Below are positions 54,247 through 64,000 of a DNA stretch of 64,000 nt, in pieces. The DNA comes from Neopestalotiopsis rosae (lineage: Eukaryota; Ascomycota; Sordariomycetes; Amphisphaeriales; Sporocadaceae). Every line of letters starts with the position of its first letter. Position 1 is the first letter of the stretch. The stretch is taken from contig JALGAS010000007.1 of NCBI GenBank assembly GCA_023078685.1, positions 2,728,001 through 2,792,000 of the forward strand, written 5' to 3'. The notes beneath the pieces are model-generated. The model did no database searches. It saw only the letters and a list, made by a program, of their open reading frames with translations, and was not told the DNA's origin. Made by a program: the position numbers and the translations under genes.

Positions 54247-56027
54247 TGAATTTACCAGATATGACACGAAGAAAAAGGGGGGATAAAGCTTAGAGCGACG
54301 GATGATATCGGAATGGCTAAATGTCGAAAATATCGCTTCTGTACACGATAGTCGACACCACTCAATATGGCTAATATTCAAATTGAAGACTTGAATGTGA
54401 GATGGTCCTCATTTACGCAAAGATTTATATGTGAACAACAGATTTTCATCGACCTTCCTGCCGCTTGCTGTCATGACTCCCGACGGGTGCCGCAGTAGAT
54501 AGTTTCTATTCTAGGCAAGTAGTTCCGAAAGGGCGGATGCATGTATCTGAATTTCTTATGTAAAGTCTCCGGATCGCGGTGTGCACTTCTAGCCCACCAA
54601 TATTCTCATTAACTAGCAAGCTGGTCACCGACGTAGACATCGCCTTGTGGGCGCTTATTGATGAGGACGTAATGGGCCCCGCGATTCTTGGCCGCCCTTT
54701 ATAGCTCTTGCACAGTACTATATGATGAAGCTAACAAAGAAAAGAGTCAGTGGGCCAGGTATCGATTTCACAGCACGGCGGCGTTTCCGGTCGTTTGGCG
54801 TGTATAGAGTTTTGTAAGTTACTGCGCCAACTACTTGCCCCACGGCAGTTTTTTTTTGGCCTGATACCATAGTAGAGCGGGCCGACCGAGTATTTGCCCT
54901 GGGCTTTATAGTCATCGCGATTCTTGGGATCGTGTGGCGTGACTTGGATAATATTGCCGAGCCAAGAGAATCAGTGCGTCACTTGGCGAACTGGACACAT
55001 CTGAATATTCCACGGGCAGAGAAAATGCGCCCATTGCTTGCACAAGGGTCCTGCAGACGATTTTGTCGATGTCAGTGAGAAAAGCGCAATGTTACGTGCT
55101 TACCAAGAACACGGGTTGAACCATCTCCTGGAACGAAAACTTTGTTTCTTTGCTTGCTCGGAGGAGAAATGGCCGGCCTACATATAGGTTCTGATTAATT
55201 CGCTGGTTATTGCAGTCACATATACCTACGCTAGCCTAAACTGGGTATAGCGCTCCCACTTGTGCCCCTATGGCTTAGTGGGACATTGCGACATCACTTA
55301 CATATCGAGAACCTTCCTATTTCATTTGATGAGGAAGGTGTCCCAAATGATGGCCGCGCTAGCTACCAAGTCAGCAAAACGTAAATCAACATGTTCCCTG
55401 CTACACATGTACTCTTGTAGATAAGAAGAAACCACGAATCGATACTTGAGTAGGGGATCCATGAAAGCGCTCTGCAACCACGGCAGACACCTGACTCTCG
55501 GTCTCGTCTCGTGGACCTAGCACAGTCTGTTAAGTGCCGCTTAGCTGAGATTAGCTATGCTTAAGAATGCTCAGCCAAAGCCAAGTGAGCGAGGGCTGGC
55601 AGTATGGATATGTCAAGGACGGTTTTCATCCGTCTACATAATTAGTCATGACTTCACAAACTAATTTAATCACCAACATTCTTCAGTAGCGAAGCATCTC
55701 ATATGCTCTAGTCAATAACTATACTGATCAATGTATGTATGTAGTTATTCGAGGCTCTATTTTGGTCACTTTCTGCCGAGCTGAGTTATTCGCCGCTAGC
55801 GGACTGTGTTACTAGCACCTCAAGCAGCAGTTATGCTCAGATCGATTGAAGAAACTCCGAGTATAGTTATTACATGAGAATCTACAGTATTACTGTGAGT
55901 AGAACGCAGCCAAGATATCCTGCTTAATTCATTGTGTCCAAGTCATGCCTTGTTGTCTTAAGAATCCCCATATCAAACAAGGCAAGTCAATTCCTCTGTA
56001 GAGCAGGTGCATGCGTCCTTGATGACT
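54247..56027. other. Intergenic region, 1.8 kb
   Basis: It holds the promoter of the MCT gene near 54250-54500. Beyond that I see only short frames without family features, in AT-rich sequence with many stops. No repeat or RNA gene was recognised. Confidence 0.4.
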
Positions 56028-56750
56028 TCAGTCGCGGCCGATCAGACGGCGCTCAATGGAGATACCTGGATCGAGTCGTTTCAAAGCCTCTGCAAGATCC
56101 TCAGCTGCTGCCACAAGCGCATCGTCGGTGATGGGACTGAGTGCGTCCAGGATGAAAAGGGCCTTTGTGGTGTTATCAGTCAGCGCCGTGCGCGGGCCCT
56201 GGCGCCAGTTCCAGCGTCGGCAAGTAACGCCCTTCTCGTCGCACCAGACGACCTCGCCGCGGTCTGGATGCTCCGTCGTGGTCTGCCCGTCAACCACCGT
56301 CTCAAAGTTCTCCTTGCCATCAGATCTGATCAGGAAAGGTGCGCCCTGGTACTTGTCCAGATCCTCGCCGCCCAGGGGGATTTGGTGCTTGACGGAGATT
56401 GCATTGTATATGTCCGTAAGTCGATTCACGCGTGGAAGCCCGTTTCCCTCGACTCGCCGTGTCAGCGCCTCCAAGCTGTTGCGTGTGCGTTGTGGTTTGG
56501 CTCCAAAAGATTTGTAGGCGTCTCGCCAGCTTGATATGTGCGGAAGATTGGTGACTGCGTGCCGGGCTAGCTGTTCTCGCGCCGAAGCCTCGGCTTCTTG
56601 TAGCAATGCCTCACTCGTAGCATCAGAAGGACCCGGCGGAATCCCATCTACTGCCAGTAACAGTGCTCGATAGTCAGGGCGCAGCTCGAAAACCTCTCGA
56701 GCTACCCACGCGTCACTGAGAAATTTCTTGAAAACATCTTTCTGAGACAT
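56028..56750 (-). CDS. B3/B4-domain protein (PheRS beta editing-domain homologue), 240 aa
   Basis: Single exon with ATG at 56750. The sequence matches free-standing B3/B4 proteins (COG3382 type): SSWRDAYKSFGAKPQRTRNS, LEALTRRVEGNGLPRVNRLT, DIYNAISVKHQIPLGGEDLD and DNTTKALFILDALSPIT. In phenylalanyl-tRNA synthetase this domain binds tRNA and edits mischarged Tyr-tRNA. The stand-alone forms are common in bacteria and in fungi, but their role is not settled. There is no targeting signal, so it is likely cytosolic. Its neighbours do not suggest a pathway. Length is typical for the stand-alone family. Confidence 0.88.
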   Translation of the reverse strand: MSQKDVFKKFLSDAWVAREVFELRPDYRALLLAVDGIPPGPSDATSEALLQEAEASAREQLARHAVTNLPHISSWRDAYKSFGAKPQRTRNSLEALTRRVEGNGLPRVNRLTDIYNAISVKHQIPLGGEDLDKYQGAPFLIRSDGKENFETVVDGQTTTEHPDRGEVVWCDEKGVTCRRWNWRQGPRTALTDNTTKALFILDALSPITDDALVAAAEDLAEALKRLDPGISIERRLIGRD

Positions 56751-57641
56751 TGTGATTCAAAGGTGGGGGATGAATGCTTAACGTCTCAATGGAGAAGTTC
56801 TGCTAGTTTCCGACACACAAGAACCCGGCTTCATAAATAGTGTTTGAAGGATACCACAACATGTGCATAAAGTGGGACTTTGTAGGAATTTGCAATAGCC
56901 CCTAGTTAGTTAACCTGTCATCGCCAGGGCGCGCGCTGCATAATGTAGGCACATCATTAGCCACAAGTTACGTAAATTAATCCGACAGCAATCTGAATCG
57001 CTACTTTTGCCGATAGTCTGCGATCATGTAACTACATTGTACTATTCTAGTGGAGCTTTACATGAAGTCTATCGATCCCGGGGAGGACGGGAACCTTCAG
57101 GACTTGTATTACTTGATCCCTCTCTTTTCAGCCTTTACTCAAGGTTTTCAAATTGCTTCGGCTCAGACGCATCATTTCTTAGCCCAATCAATTTGCGCCA
57201 TTGAGGCGTGGTGTCTCTGTTTCCATGTAGAACACAACAAGCCAAAAAAAAAAAAAAAAGGAAAAAAAAAAAAAAGGATGGTCGCAGACTAGTCCCACCG
57301 ACGATTGTGTTCCTGTTCTGCAAACTAATTACAAAGACACGCCCGCGACTTGGATATCTTGCAACAAGAATCATCTCAATCAAGCTAGGACGACACCCAA
57401 GCCTTCATAGGGAGGGTTTGAAATCTACATATACTGTCCGATTTAACTTTTACACGGAAGAGTCCAAGGGGGGTTGAATGAGGGATTGACAAGAATGACA
57501 AGGGACACCCGTCCATAAATCAATGAATCGGGTTTCCTGGCTACGAAAATATGGCATCGATCACTTCGCAGCTCTCCCACACTGGCTCCATCAATTACAC
57601 TTGGTGGCATCGATCTATCGGAACCTTGTTTAGTGAAAATT
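56751..57641. other. Intergenic region with a poly-A tract
   Basis: Promoter of the B3/B4 gene near 56760-56900. A-rich runs lie at 57243-57276. No gene supported. Confidence 0.4.
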
Positions 57642-59364
57642 TCAAATAAATAACCAGGAGCCTCTCATCTTCGAGAGCTCAGAGATCCAATTCCACTCCA
57701 CGTACTCTTGTCGCGAATATTCTTGATCCTCCTGATTAGTATATGCTCCCACAGATTGCATGGCCTTCTGGTCGCACTTCTCCCACAAGGTCTCCAAGAC
57801 CATGGACGCATTCCTCGTATTGAAACAATGTCCAACATGCCAGATCTTTTCTAGAGTCTTCCGCACCCAAGCTCGATGATCAGGCCTCGAACTTGCTGCT
57901 CCAACGATGAACGTGGGCCATAGTAGACACCTTATCAGTTGATCGTTTCGGCGCTCGAGCAAGGTGTATTCTGCCACAAACACATGTATCGGTGGTGGAT
58001 CAAAGCCAAGAGCAGTGGTATCCGTCAGATTACAAAGAATGCAGTAGGCATAAATTTCAGCGGATAACTTCCAGATAGTACCAAGGTGTACCAGATCTTC
58101 ATATGATACTTCTGGATCTTTCATCGTAATGGAAGTCGCCCAAGACGGGATATCATATGAACGAAGGCCACTTATAATCTCTTCCAGGGTTAAGATGCCT
58201 GTTGTAGGTCTGGAGAACATGGAGTCCAGGCGCCGCCGAGAGGCAAATAGCTCGACAGCTGATAAGATATCGGCTGGGCACCCAATCGGTGTGACGGCTG
58301 AGGAACTCGAGGTCCATGTAGAGGGAAGTGTAGATCGACTGGTAAGTGCTCCTGGTTTTGCTAGAGAGGATCCAAAAGCCTGAAATCTGTTGGAGGAAAG
58401 TTAAGATTCTTGAAGTTGCTATCGCGGTATGTTCTTCGGTTTGGGATCTCTTACATAGCAACCTCTTGAAGTAGGTTTCGAGCGCTGTTATCAGAGCCAG
58501 GGAAGCCATTTATGATCTCAGCATCCAATATTGTTTTAGCACCCTCAAGATGGGCAGTCCAAGAACCACATCCGCTTTCGAAAATGTCCAGTATCGTCAG
58601 AAGAACAACGGCGGTCAGTATGGATTTGTCTCCCATTACAGGGTGATTTGTGGCTAGTGCATTTGATATAAGCTTCAAGCATTGACCCTTTGATCGTAGG
58701 TAGTAATCGAGAAATGTTTTCCCAAAAATATTGAGGTCAACAGCACCGGATTGCGACAAGTTTGGTGGGACAGCGTGATCCGTTGCTGGCGATTGCAACC
58801 TGGTTAGGGGGTAACCAGTAAGACTTTGGTAATAGTGACATGCTGCTACTGTCACGGTAGCACTTGCTACCAAGGGCGAGGAGATGTAAGCGATGATACC
58901 ACGATAGCTATTTCCTGGGCGATCAAGGACGACGAGACTGGGACAGACGGTTTTCGAAACCACAGGGCGGTTAGCGGGCAGCACCTTGAGCAGGACAGGA
59001 GTAAATGCTCACAGTAATCGATGAAAAATTTGGAAGTGCTGCTTAGATCTTGGAAAAGAGGCTCAGTGAGAGTTATTGGCACTGAGACACTGGCGTATGC
59101 TGGAGCCGATGCTGCCCACGGATGCTGCTCCTGGCGCATGGGTACCGTCGCGGTCAAGAGGGGAGAGGGTCCCATCAACGAAGCCTGTTGCGAATCGCCA
59201 AATGTTCTATTCTTCATTGGCCCTCTCCGAGCTACCCCCTCAACCCAAGTCAGAGGCTTTGTGTAGCCGAGGCATTTCACACCGTGGCCCCAGCATTTTG
59301 AGCAGTGCGGCAGGCCTCCGTCACACTTGAGACGGCGTTGCCTGCAAGTCCAGCACCGTGGCAT
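57642..59364 (-). CDS. Zn2Cys6 transcription factor with fungal_trans_2 domain, 535 aa
   Basis: Minus-strand exons 58985-59364, 58455-58937 and 57642-58386 give 535 aa. The zinc cluster starts almost at the N-terminus: CWTCRQRRLKC and DGGLPHCSKCWGHGVKC (residues about 4-31). The region STSKFFIDYCEHLLLSC-SSLVVLDRPGNSYRGI and later HLEGAKTILDAEI match the PF11951 type of fungal regulator; the restored VVLDRPGNSYRG across a 47-nt intron supports the first splice. The C-terminal part has FVAEYTLLERRNDQLIRCLL and FIVGAASSRPDHRAWV, again family-like. It acts in the nucleus. It lies 620 bp from the stop of the cyanamide hydratase-like gene on the same strand. Targets are unknown. Confidence 0.87.
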
Positions 59365-59983
59365 CCGTTACTATTGCACACACGTTGGTCCAATGTGTAA
59401 GGTCGAATTGGGTGCCGCGATGGATTTTTTCGCTTTCCTGGCTCGAGATCTGGGTTATCAAGGTTCACATTGACGAAGACTGCCCAAGCTATCGACGAAC
59501 CCATGGATATTGCGTCGTCAGGACCCATAAAATGTCATTTATTCACCGAATGCAGTTTAGTCGTGCTCGATGGGTCTCTGCCGCTCGCCCCGTACTAGCT
59601 ACTAGGGTATGTGGGGAAGGAGGGCAACAAGCATTGCAACACTAAACCCATCTTATTTAGTACAGTTTGAAACTACGCTTAGTTAACTAATATAAAGCAT
59701 GCATTTTTGATCTTAAAAATTTACCCCCGGCTAATTCTTCCCATACGCTTGCTGCATGACATGACCTACTATGTACCTTGGCGATTGGTCCTTTTCTTGG
59801 ACGTCCGCAATTAGCCACAATGGGTCATGCAGGTTAGGCATTGGTTTGGTTTGGTTTTTTCTTATTTCTAAGTTTTCTTCTCGCGGTTTCCATTGCTTTA
59901 TATACACAGCACGTGGAAGAAGCGCCCCATTGCAATTGGGTGACTTTACACTCGTGATTTGATACGTACAGATGTACCTATGC
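59365..59983. promoter_or_regulatory. Intergenic region, promoter of the second Zn2Cys6 gene
   Basis: About 620 bp with no supported gene. The part near 59365-59600 should be the regulator's promoter, and the part near 59900 the 3' flank of the hydratase gene. Confidence 0.4.
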
Positions 59984-60779
59984 TTACTCCCAAGACTGCA
60001 TCAGACTGTTTGCTTCTAGCTGTTTGTCAAACTGAGGAATGTGTGTAGTGTGGCACCACGGCTTGTTCGCTTCCTCTTTGCGGACAGTGCAGGCGAACCA
60101 AGAACACCAGCCATGTCTTGGGAATGCTGTGTTGATGTTATCACGAGTAGTGCCATCTACCCAGCTGCCAAAATCATCGATTCCGTCGTACGTGCCGACG
60201 TTATCATATAGTGTAGCAAGCTGGATGAGCTGCCCAAGGAACGTGATGTTACCGTCCACCCCCATGTCCTGATGCCGAATAATAGCCTCAGCGACAGCCT
60301 CAGCTTGATCGCTGCTACCACCGAGGGCTTTGAGTACCTCCATAGCCTTAATACCTCCATATATGTCGAAAGACATCCGAGTTGCGGTGAAGTAAACCTC
60401 TGCAGTACCAATGTCGTGTAAGAGGCATGTCAAGGCCCAGGTTGACGGAGAAAGTGCCTTGGCGTGCTCAGGCAACAAGCGATTTGCAATGACCGTGCCT
60501 GTGTATAAAGATAAGCACTGTCTCAAAGGCCAGCATAGAAAGTGACTATTCAATCTTACCCCAGTAGAATACACGCATGGAGTGGTTGTAGGCCGCTGTA
60601 CCAAGTCGGGCTTTGGCAAAAGACTGCGCCTCGGTGACCAGTGTGTCATCAGAAGGGAACTTGATGTCTTCAATGGTGCTTGAGGAAGAATCTTGGAGCT
60701 TCTTCACAGATTCAATGATCGTCTTAGCGCTGACGGGAACAGCGGTCCAACCATTGACTTTAACTTCTTGAGAAGACAT
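59984..60779 (-). CDS. Cyanamide hydratase-like HD-domain protein (Cah/Ddi2 type), 244 aa
   Basis: Minus-strand exons 60560-60779 and 59984-60498 give 244 aa. The start [18 protein letters not shown] is the family hallmark. The HD metal site is seen as [18 protein letters not shown] and AIIRHQDMG. The C-terminus has [20 protein letters not shown]. Known relatives are Myrothecium cyanamide hydratase and yeast Ddi2/Ddi3, which hydrate cyanamide to urea with a zinc ion. There is no signal peptide, so it is probably cytosolic. It could detoxify cyanamide or act in nitrogen use; other family members do different hydrolyses in secondary metabolism. The intron is 61 nt with a canonical donor. The neighbouring regulator gene could control it. 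Confidence 0.9.
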
Positions 60780-62067
60780 TGTTTTCTTCTTGTTTTGGTA
60801 GGGAAAAAAGGGTGTGGAATGAGGGTGATGATGGAATGAGAAGGAGCAATATCAAAACATATGCTTTGAACTTTAAACATATATAAGAATACAAAGCGAC
60901 ACACCCCTCTATTAATACTTGAGTACTAGGTTTCTCTCTCCAAAAGATTCGTCTCAGATGCCCAAAAAACCCCATATCAGATGACGCATTCATGAACACG
61001 AACACCAGATTCTTGTATCATTGTCATGCGCTTGATCGGTTCTCAGTAACGTGTTCAGGGTAACAATAGCTTGACTGAGATGGACTAGTAATCAACAGGC
61101 CAGATAAAGAAATATTGACTCTGATTTAGTGAGGTGCTGGTTCGAAGTTGAGCATTGCAGAGAGCCATGGCCTTACCAAAAACAGAAAATAAAAGACTAG
61201 CGGCGGGGAAGAATTGTCGACGCTAGTCGGTTACCCAAACCCCCGCAAGGCTTCAGTGCATGCATGCAACATTGATGTCCGAGGAGGCCAAACTGAAAAT
61301 TTGCCTTCCAGCGTCTGGGCAATGTGTATAGAACGGTAATCAACAGCTACGAATGCATCGCAGGTCAGATACCAGCTGCGCCTTTTGGAGGAATTGGACT
61401 TTCGAATTGGTCCCAGCTGAGGTAGATAGCAATGTGACTCGGGGAAGAATTACTGGCGTGTTGACATCATCTCCGGCTTTCTTAAATTTCTAGCTGTCAT
61501 AAGGAGACCTTTGCTAGCAGGCATTTCTCTATGCGAATTCCATTTGGCTATATCGACTCATTTGAAAGAAGGCCTTTGAGGAATGACAATGCTCGCGTGT
61601 TAACGAGCAGCTGCTGATGATCGATTGCCGCGCCATTCGATGAAATCTACTTGGTGGGATACGTCCGACTGGAATACCGCCGAGTATACTTTACCCTCGC
61701 CCTAGAGGAGAGCTACTGTGGATTTCGAAGGTAGGCTTGCGTGAAGATAGTCGTTAGTGTTAAGCCGCCAATGACAGGGATCTAAAGTTGCGGTGGACTT
61801 TTAGAAGAGCTCAAGTCTGATGATAGGTTGATGCTTATCATCGACGCACTTGATCAGTGTCATGGCAATGGTTCATGCATTGCAGACCGTTGACGCAATC
61901 GGCCTGGCGCGTCCTGCTGCGCATCAGCTTGATTTTCACCTGGAGGCGCTGGCAAGGAGTGCTGATAAGACGATTGATTTGCTGGTCGATATGCAAAACT
62001 TTGAATTAATAAACGTTGAAAGTCGGTGCATAGTAGATGAATCATTCCTGGTACTTGAAGTGATCCG
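60780..62067. other. Intergenic region with a NACHT-like remnant
   Basis: It starts with the hydratase promoter. Between about 61,100 and 62,060 the DNA holds short frames without a complete gene. A small piece at 61801-61875 resembles the Walker B segment of a NACHT protein (listed separately). Confidence 0.4.
61801..61875 (+). pseudogene. NACHT-type NTPase fragment (NLR-like remnant)
   Basis: The plus-strand reading EELKSDDRLMLIIDALDQC matches the Walker B region of fungal NACHT proteins, whose usual form is LIIDALDEC. A stop follows within about ten codons and no other NACHT motif is seen in frame. The piece is short, so chance resemblance is possible. Confidence 0.35.
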
Positions 62068-62610
62068 CTACAAAGTTTTTAGCATAATCCAGTCCTTTTG
62101 GACTACGCCTCCAATGACAAAGTTATGACTACCGACAATTTTGTACCCTGACCGCTCATACACCTTCTCTGCCTTTTTGTTCTCCTCCCATACCCCAAGC
62201 CACATGTGGACGAAGCCTTGGTCTCTGGCCAATTCCTCCACCTTCTGGATCAAAAGCTTCCCAATGCCCATACCATGGCTGTCAGGGTGCACGTATATAC
62301 GTTGCAATTCGATGGTGTTTTCGAGGTGTGCAATGCATGGCTCTGAAGAACCGCGGGTCAAAAGAGCGAACCCGATGACTGAACCTTGGCTGGGATCAAC
62401 CGCTACAATCATATCTTTCGAGGGGCTGAGGATATCATTCAGAGTCGCTTCGTTGCTGTAGGCTTCTTCCAAGTATTTCTGGAGCTCATGGGCCTCGACG
62501 GAATGACCAAAAGTGACGGCAAATACATGCGCGCCTAGCTGTGAGATGAAGGGTACGTCTTCCGATGTTGCTTTGCGGAGAGCATATCCTGACGAGGATT
62601 TATCTGCCAT
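62068..62610 (-). CDS. PaiA-like GNAT N-acetyltransferase, 180 aa
   Basis: Single exon with ATG at 62610. It has GNAT motifs: VIGFALL (beta 4), IELQRIYVHPDSHGMGIGKL with the acetyl-CoA-binding Q/RxxGxG/A-like loop HGMGIG, and a C-terminal MWLGVWEENKKAEKVYERSGY followed by GSHNFVIGGVVQKDWIM. The WLGVWE...A..FY...G and GxHxFxxGxxxQxDxIM patterns are those of bacterial PaiA, a spermidine/spermine N-acetyltransferase. By analogy it acetylates a polyamine or other amine in the cytosol. It is divergent from the PaiB-like gene 570 bp away. The substrate is inferred only from the resemblance. Confidence 0.88.
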   Translation of the reverse strand: MADKSSSGYALRKATSEDVPFISQLGAHVFAVTFGHSVEAHELQKYLEEAYSNEATLNDILSPSKDMIVAVDPSQGSVIGFALLTRGSSEPCIAHLENTIELQRIYVHPDSHGMGIGKLLIQKVEELARDQGFVHMWLGVWEENKKAEKVYERSGYKIVGSHNFVIGGVVQKDWIMLKTL

Positions 62611-63181
62611 TTTGGCTAGATATCAATAAGGATATTTGACAAAGCTGTCCGGAGAAAGGATTGATGGAAAATGCGTGAAAAACAAATAAGGGCGATAAGC
62701 AGCAACAGGAAGGTGAGAAATACATATTGTATATGTCCCAACTTTTACTATCTACTAGCCTGCAGAAACTTTCACACTGAGAATAAACTCCATAACTAGC
62801 AAAATTTCGAGGCGGGATAATGCCAAGGTTAGCAAAGGGCTTGGCCTAGTACGAATTTTTGTTTCGCCTTGAGACCCACTTCAAACGGGATGCTGGCGCC
62901 ATAACATCCCCTGCATTGCAAGCATGATTAGGCGGGCTTCCCGCTGGGCGCGAGGCATCAATTCGCATGGAGCTCCCTATCTCGGCTACTACTGCGTGAC
63001 TCGTGCTTGATGGCCACTACACAATGATGACCATAATAGCAAGGTCAAGCGCCTTTTTCATCTACAAATGTTTGAATTATCGCATCTCACACATATGAAC
63101 AAACTGATCCGCGGTCTCCTCCACCGATTAATCCCGTTCCTACCTCCATCCACGATCCTGTAACACTATTGATCGGCAAAG
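62611..63181. promoter_or_regulatory. Divergent promoter between PaiA-like and PaiB-like genes
   Basis: A 571-bp gap between two divergent starts. Both promoters should lie here, making shared control likely. No specific operator was recognised. Confidence 0.5.
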
Positions 63182-63952
63182 ATGTATCTCCGTCCTATCC
63201 ATGCGGATGCTTCGATTTCAACTCTGCGACAGTTGATTCGCGCGAACCCACTGGGGCTCCTCACGACCGCAATCCGAGCCGAAAGCTCTCCTCTCATTCA
63301 GTCCACACACATTCCGTTCCTGCTGGATGTCCAGGACGAGGGGAGCGAAACCGAGCTGGGTGTTCTACGTGCTCACCTCGCACGGCAGAACCCGCACAGC
63401 AAGACCATGATAGAAGCCATATTGAAACAGGCGGATCCACAGTCGTGTGTGCTCATGGATGACGTTCAAGTCATGTTCACGTCGACAGCTCAACACTACG
63501 TGACTCCCAAATTCTACGTCGACACAAAGCCGAGCACAGGAAAAGTTGTCCCGACGTGGAACTACGCTGCAGCTCAGGTGGTTGGCAGGGTCAAGATATT
63601 CTGGGATCACAAATCTGACGAAAGCAAAGCTTTCCTACGTAAGCAGATCGATGATCTGTCCGAATTTGCGGAGCGACAAGTGATGGGTTTCACTGGCGTC
63701 GAAGGGCAACCAAATGCATGGAGAGTGTCAGACGCACCGGATCGATACGTAGAGCTGATTAGTCAGAACATTGTTGGTATTGAGATTCAGATCACGAGCT
63801 TGGTAGGCAAGTTCAAGATGAGTCAGGAGATGCCAAAGGGCGACCGAGATGGCGTCATCCAGGGATTTGAGAAGCTCGGAACGGACGTTGGAATTCAGAT
63901 CTCAAACTTGGTCAAGGAACGTGGAGATCTCAAAGATAGCAAAGCCAAATAG
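63182..63952 (+). CDS. PaiB-like FMN-binding protein (FMN_bind_2), 256 aa
   Basis: Single exon with ATG at 63182. The start MYLRPIHADASISTLRQLIR, then NPLGLLTT, THIPFLLD, GVLRAHLARQNPHSK, YVTPKFYVDTKPSTGKVVPTWNYAA and a late GIEIQITSLVGKFKMSQ are the hallmarks of the PaiB/FMN_bind_2 family (PF04299). Bacterial PaiB is a flavin-binding-fold protein described as a negative transcriptional regulator of sporulation and protease genes. In fungi the role is not known and no DNA-binding domain is visible. The family length is typically about 200-260 aa, which fits. It is divergently paired with a PaiA-like acetyltransferase. Confidence 0.9.
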   Translation: MYLRPIHADASISTLRQLIRANPLGLLTTAIRAESSPLIQSTHIPFLLDVQDEGSETELGVLRAHLARQNPHSKTMIEAILKQADPQSCVLMDDVQVMFTSTAQHYVTPKFYVDTKPSTGKVVPTWNYAAAQVVGRVKIFWDHKSDESKAFLRKQIDDLSEFAERQVMGFTGVEGQPNAWRVSDAPDRYVELISQNIVGIEIQITSLVGKFKMSQEMPKGDRDGVIQGFEKLGTDVGIQISNLVKERGDLKDSKAK

Positions 63953-64000
63953 CTTGGTTCTCACACTTTCGGTACACACATTTTCAGCACCGCCTCGTGA

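Noticed and set aside
57243..57276. A-runs as a retroposon poly-A tail
   Set aside because: No target-site duplication or upstream element was recognised, so a simple homopolymer run is the safer reading.

Overview
The window looks like nuclear DNA of a filamentous ascomycete, probably a Sordariomycete and perhaps Hypocreales. Protein genes are cut by many 47-155 nt introns with GT-AG ends and CTAAC/CTGAC branch sites. Gene content is typical of moulds: Zn2Cys6 regulators, MFS carriers, GMC oxidoreductase, GH3 and WSC domains. I found no rRNA, intact tRNA, CRISPR array or complete transposon. Gene models were spliced by hand; every multi-exon model given sums to a multiple of three.

Region 1 (1-26.9 kb) is mostly housekeeping or secretory. 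It holds a GH63-like glycosidase (+), a secreted WSC-GH3 beta-xylosidase-like enzyme (+), a MOSC/mARC-like protein (-), a 1346-residue disordered protein (+), a 126-residue conserved-looking unknown (+), a secreted carboxylesterase (-), an F-box/ankyrin protein (-) and a cysteine-free secreted protein (-).

Region 2 (26.9-38.1 kb) is gene-poor. Its only clear genes are a UPF0303/HbpS-like protein (+) and a cyclic phosphodiesterase (-). The rest holds tRNA-like debris, a dispersed repeat also found at 51.8 kb, a 100-nt-arm inverted repeat with transition-type divergence, and broken coding remnants. This looks like a repeat graveyard shaped by a RIP-like process.

Region 3 (38.1-54.2 kb) is a dense accessory block: 2-oxoglutarate/Fe(II) oxygenase (-), Dal5-type MFS carrier (+), alpha/beta hydrolase (-), cytochrome b5-FMN 2-hydroxyacid dehydrogenase (+), Zn2Cys6 regulator (+), GMC oxidoreductase (+) and monocarboxylate-type MFS carrier (-). 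It reads as a candidate metabolic cluster for uptake and oxidation of small alcohols or hydroxy acids. That is inference.

Region 4 (54.2-64 kb) holds a B3/B4-domain protein (-), a second Zn2Cys6 regulator (-), a cyanamide hydratase-like HD protein (-), a NACHT-like remnant, and a divergent pair made of a PaiA-like GNAT acetyltransferase (-) and a PaiB-like FMN-binding protein (+). That pair repeats the gene partnership of the bacterial paiAB operon and is one of the most interesting points here. The others are a 3-nt microexon in the first gene and a poly-Glu insertion in a flavin dehydrogenase.
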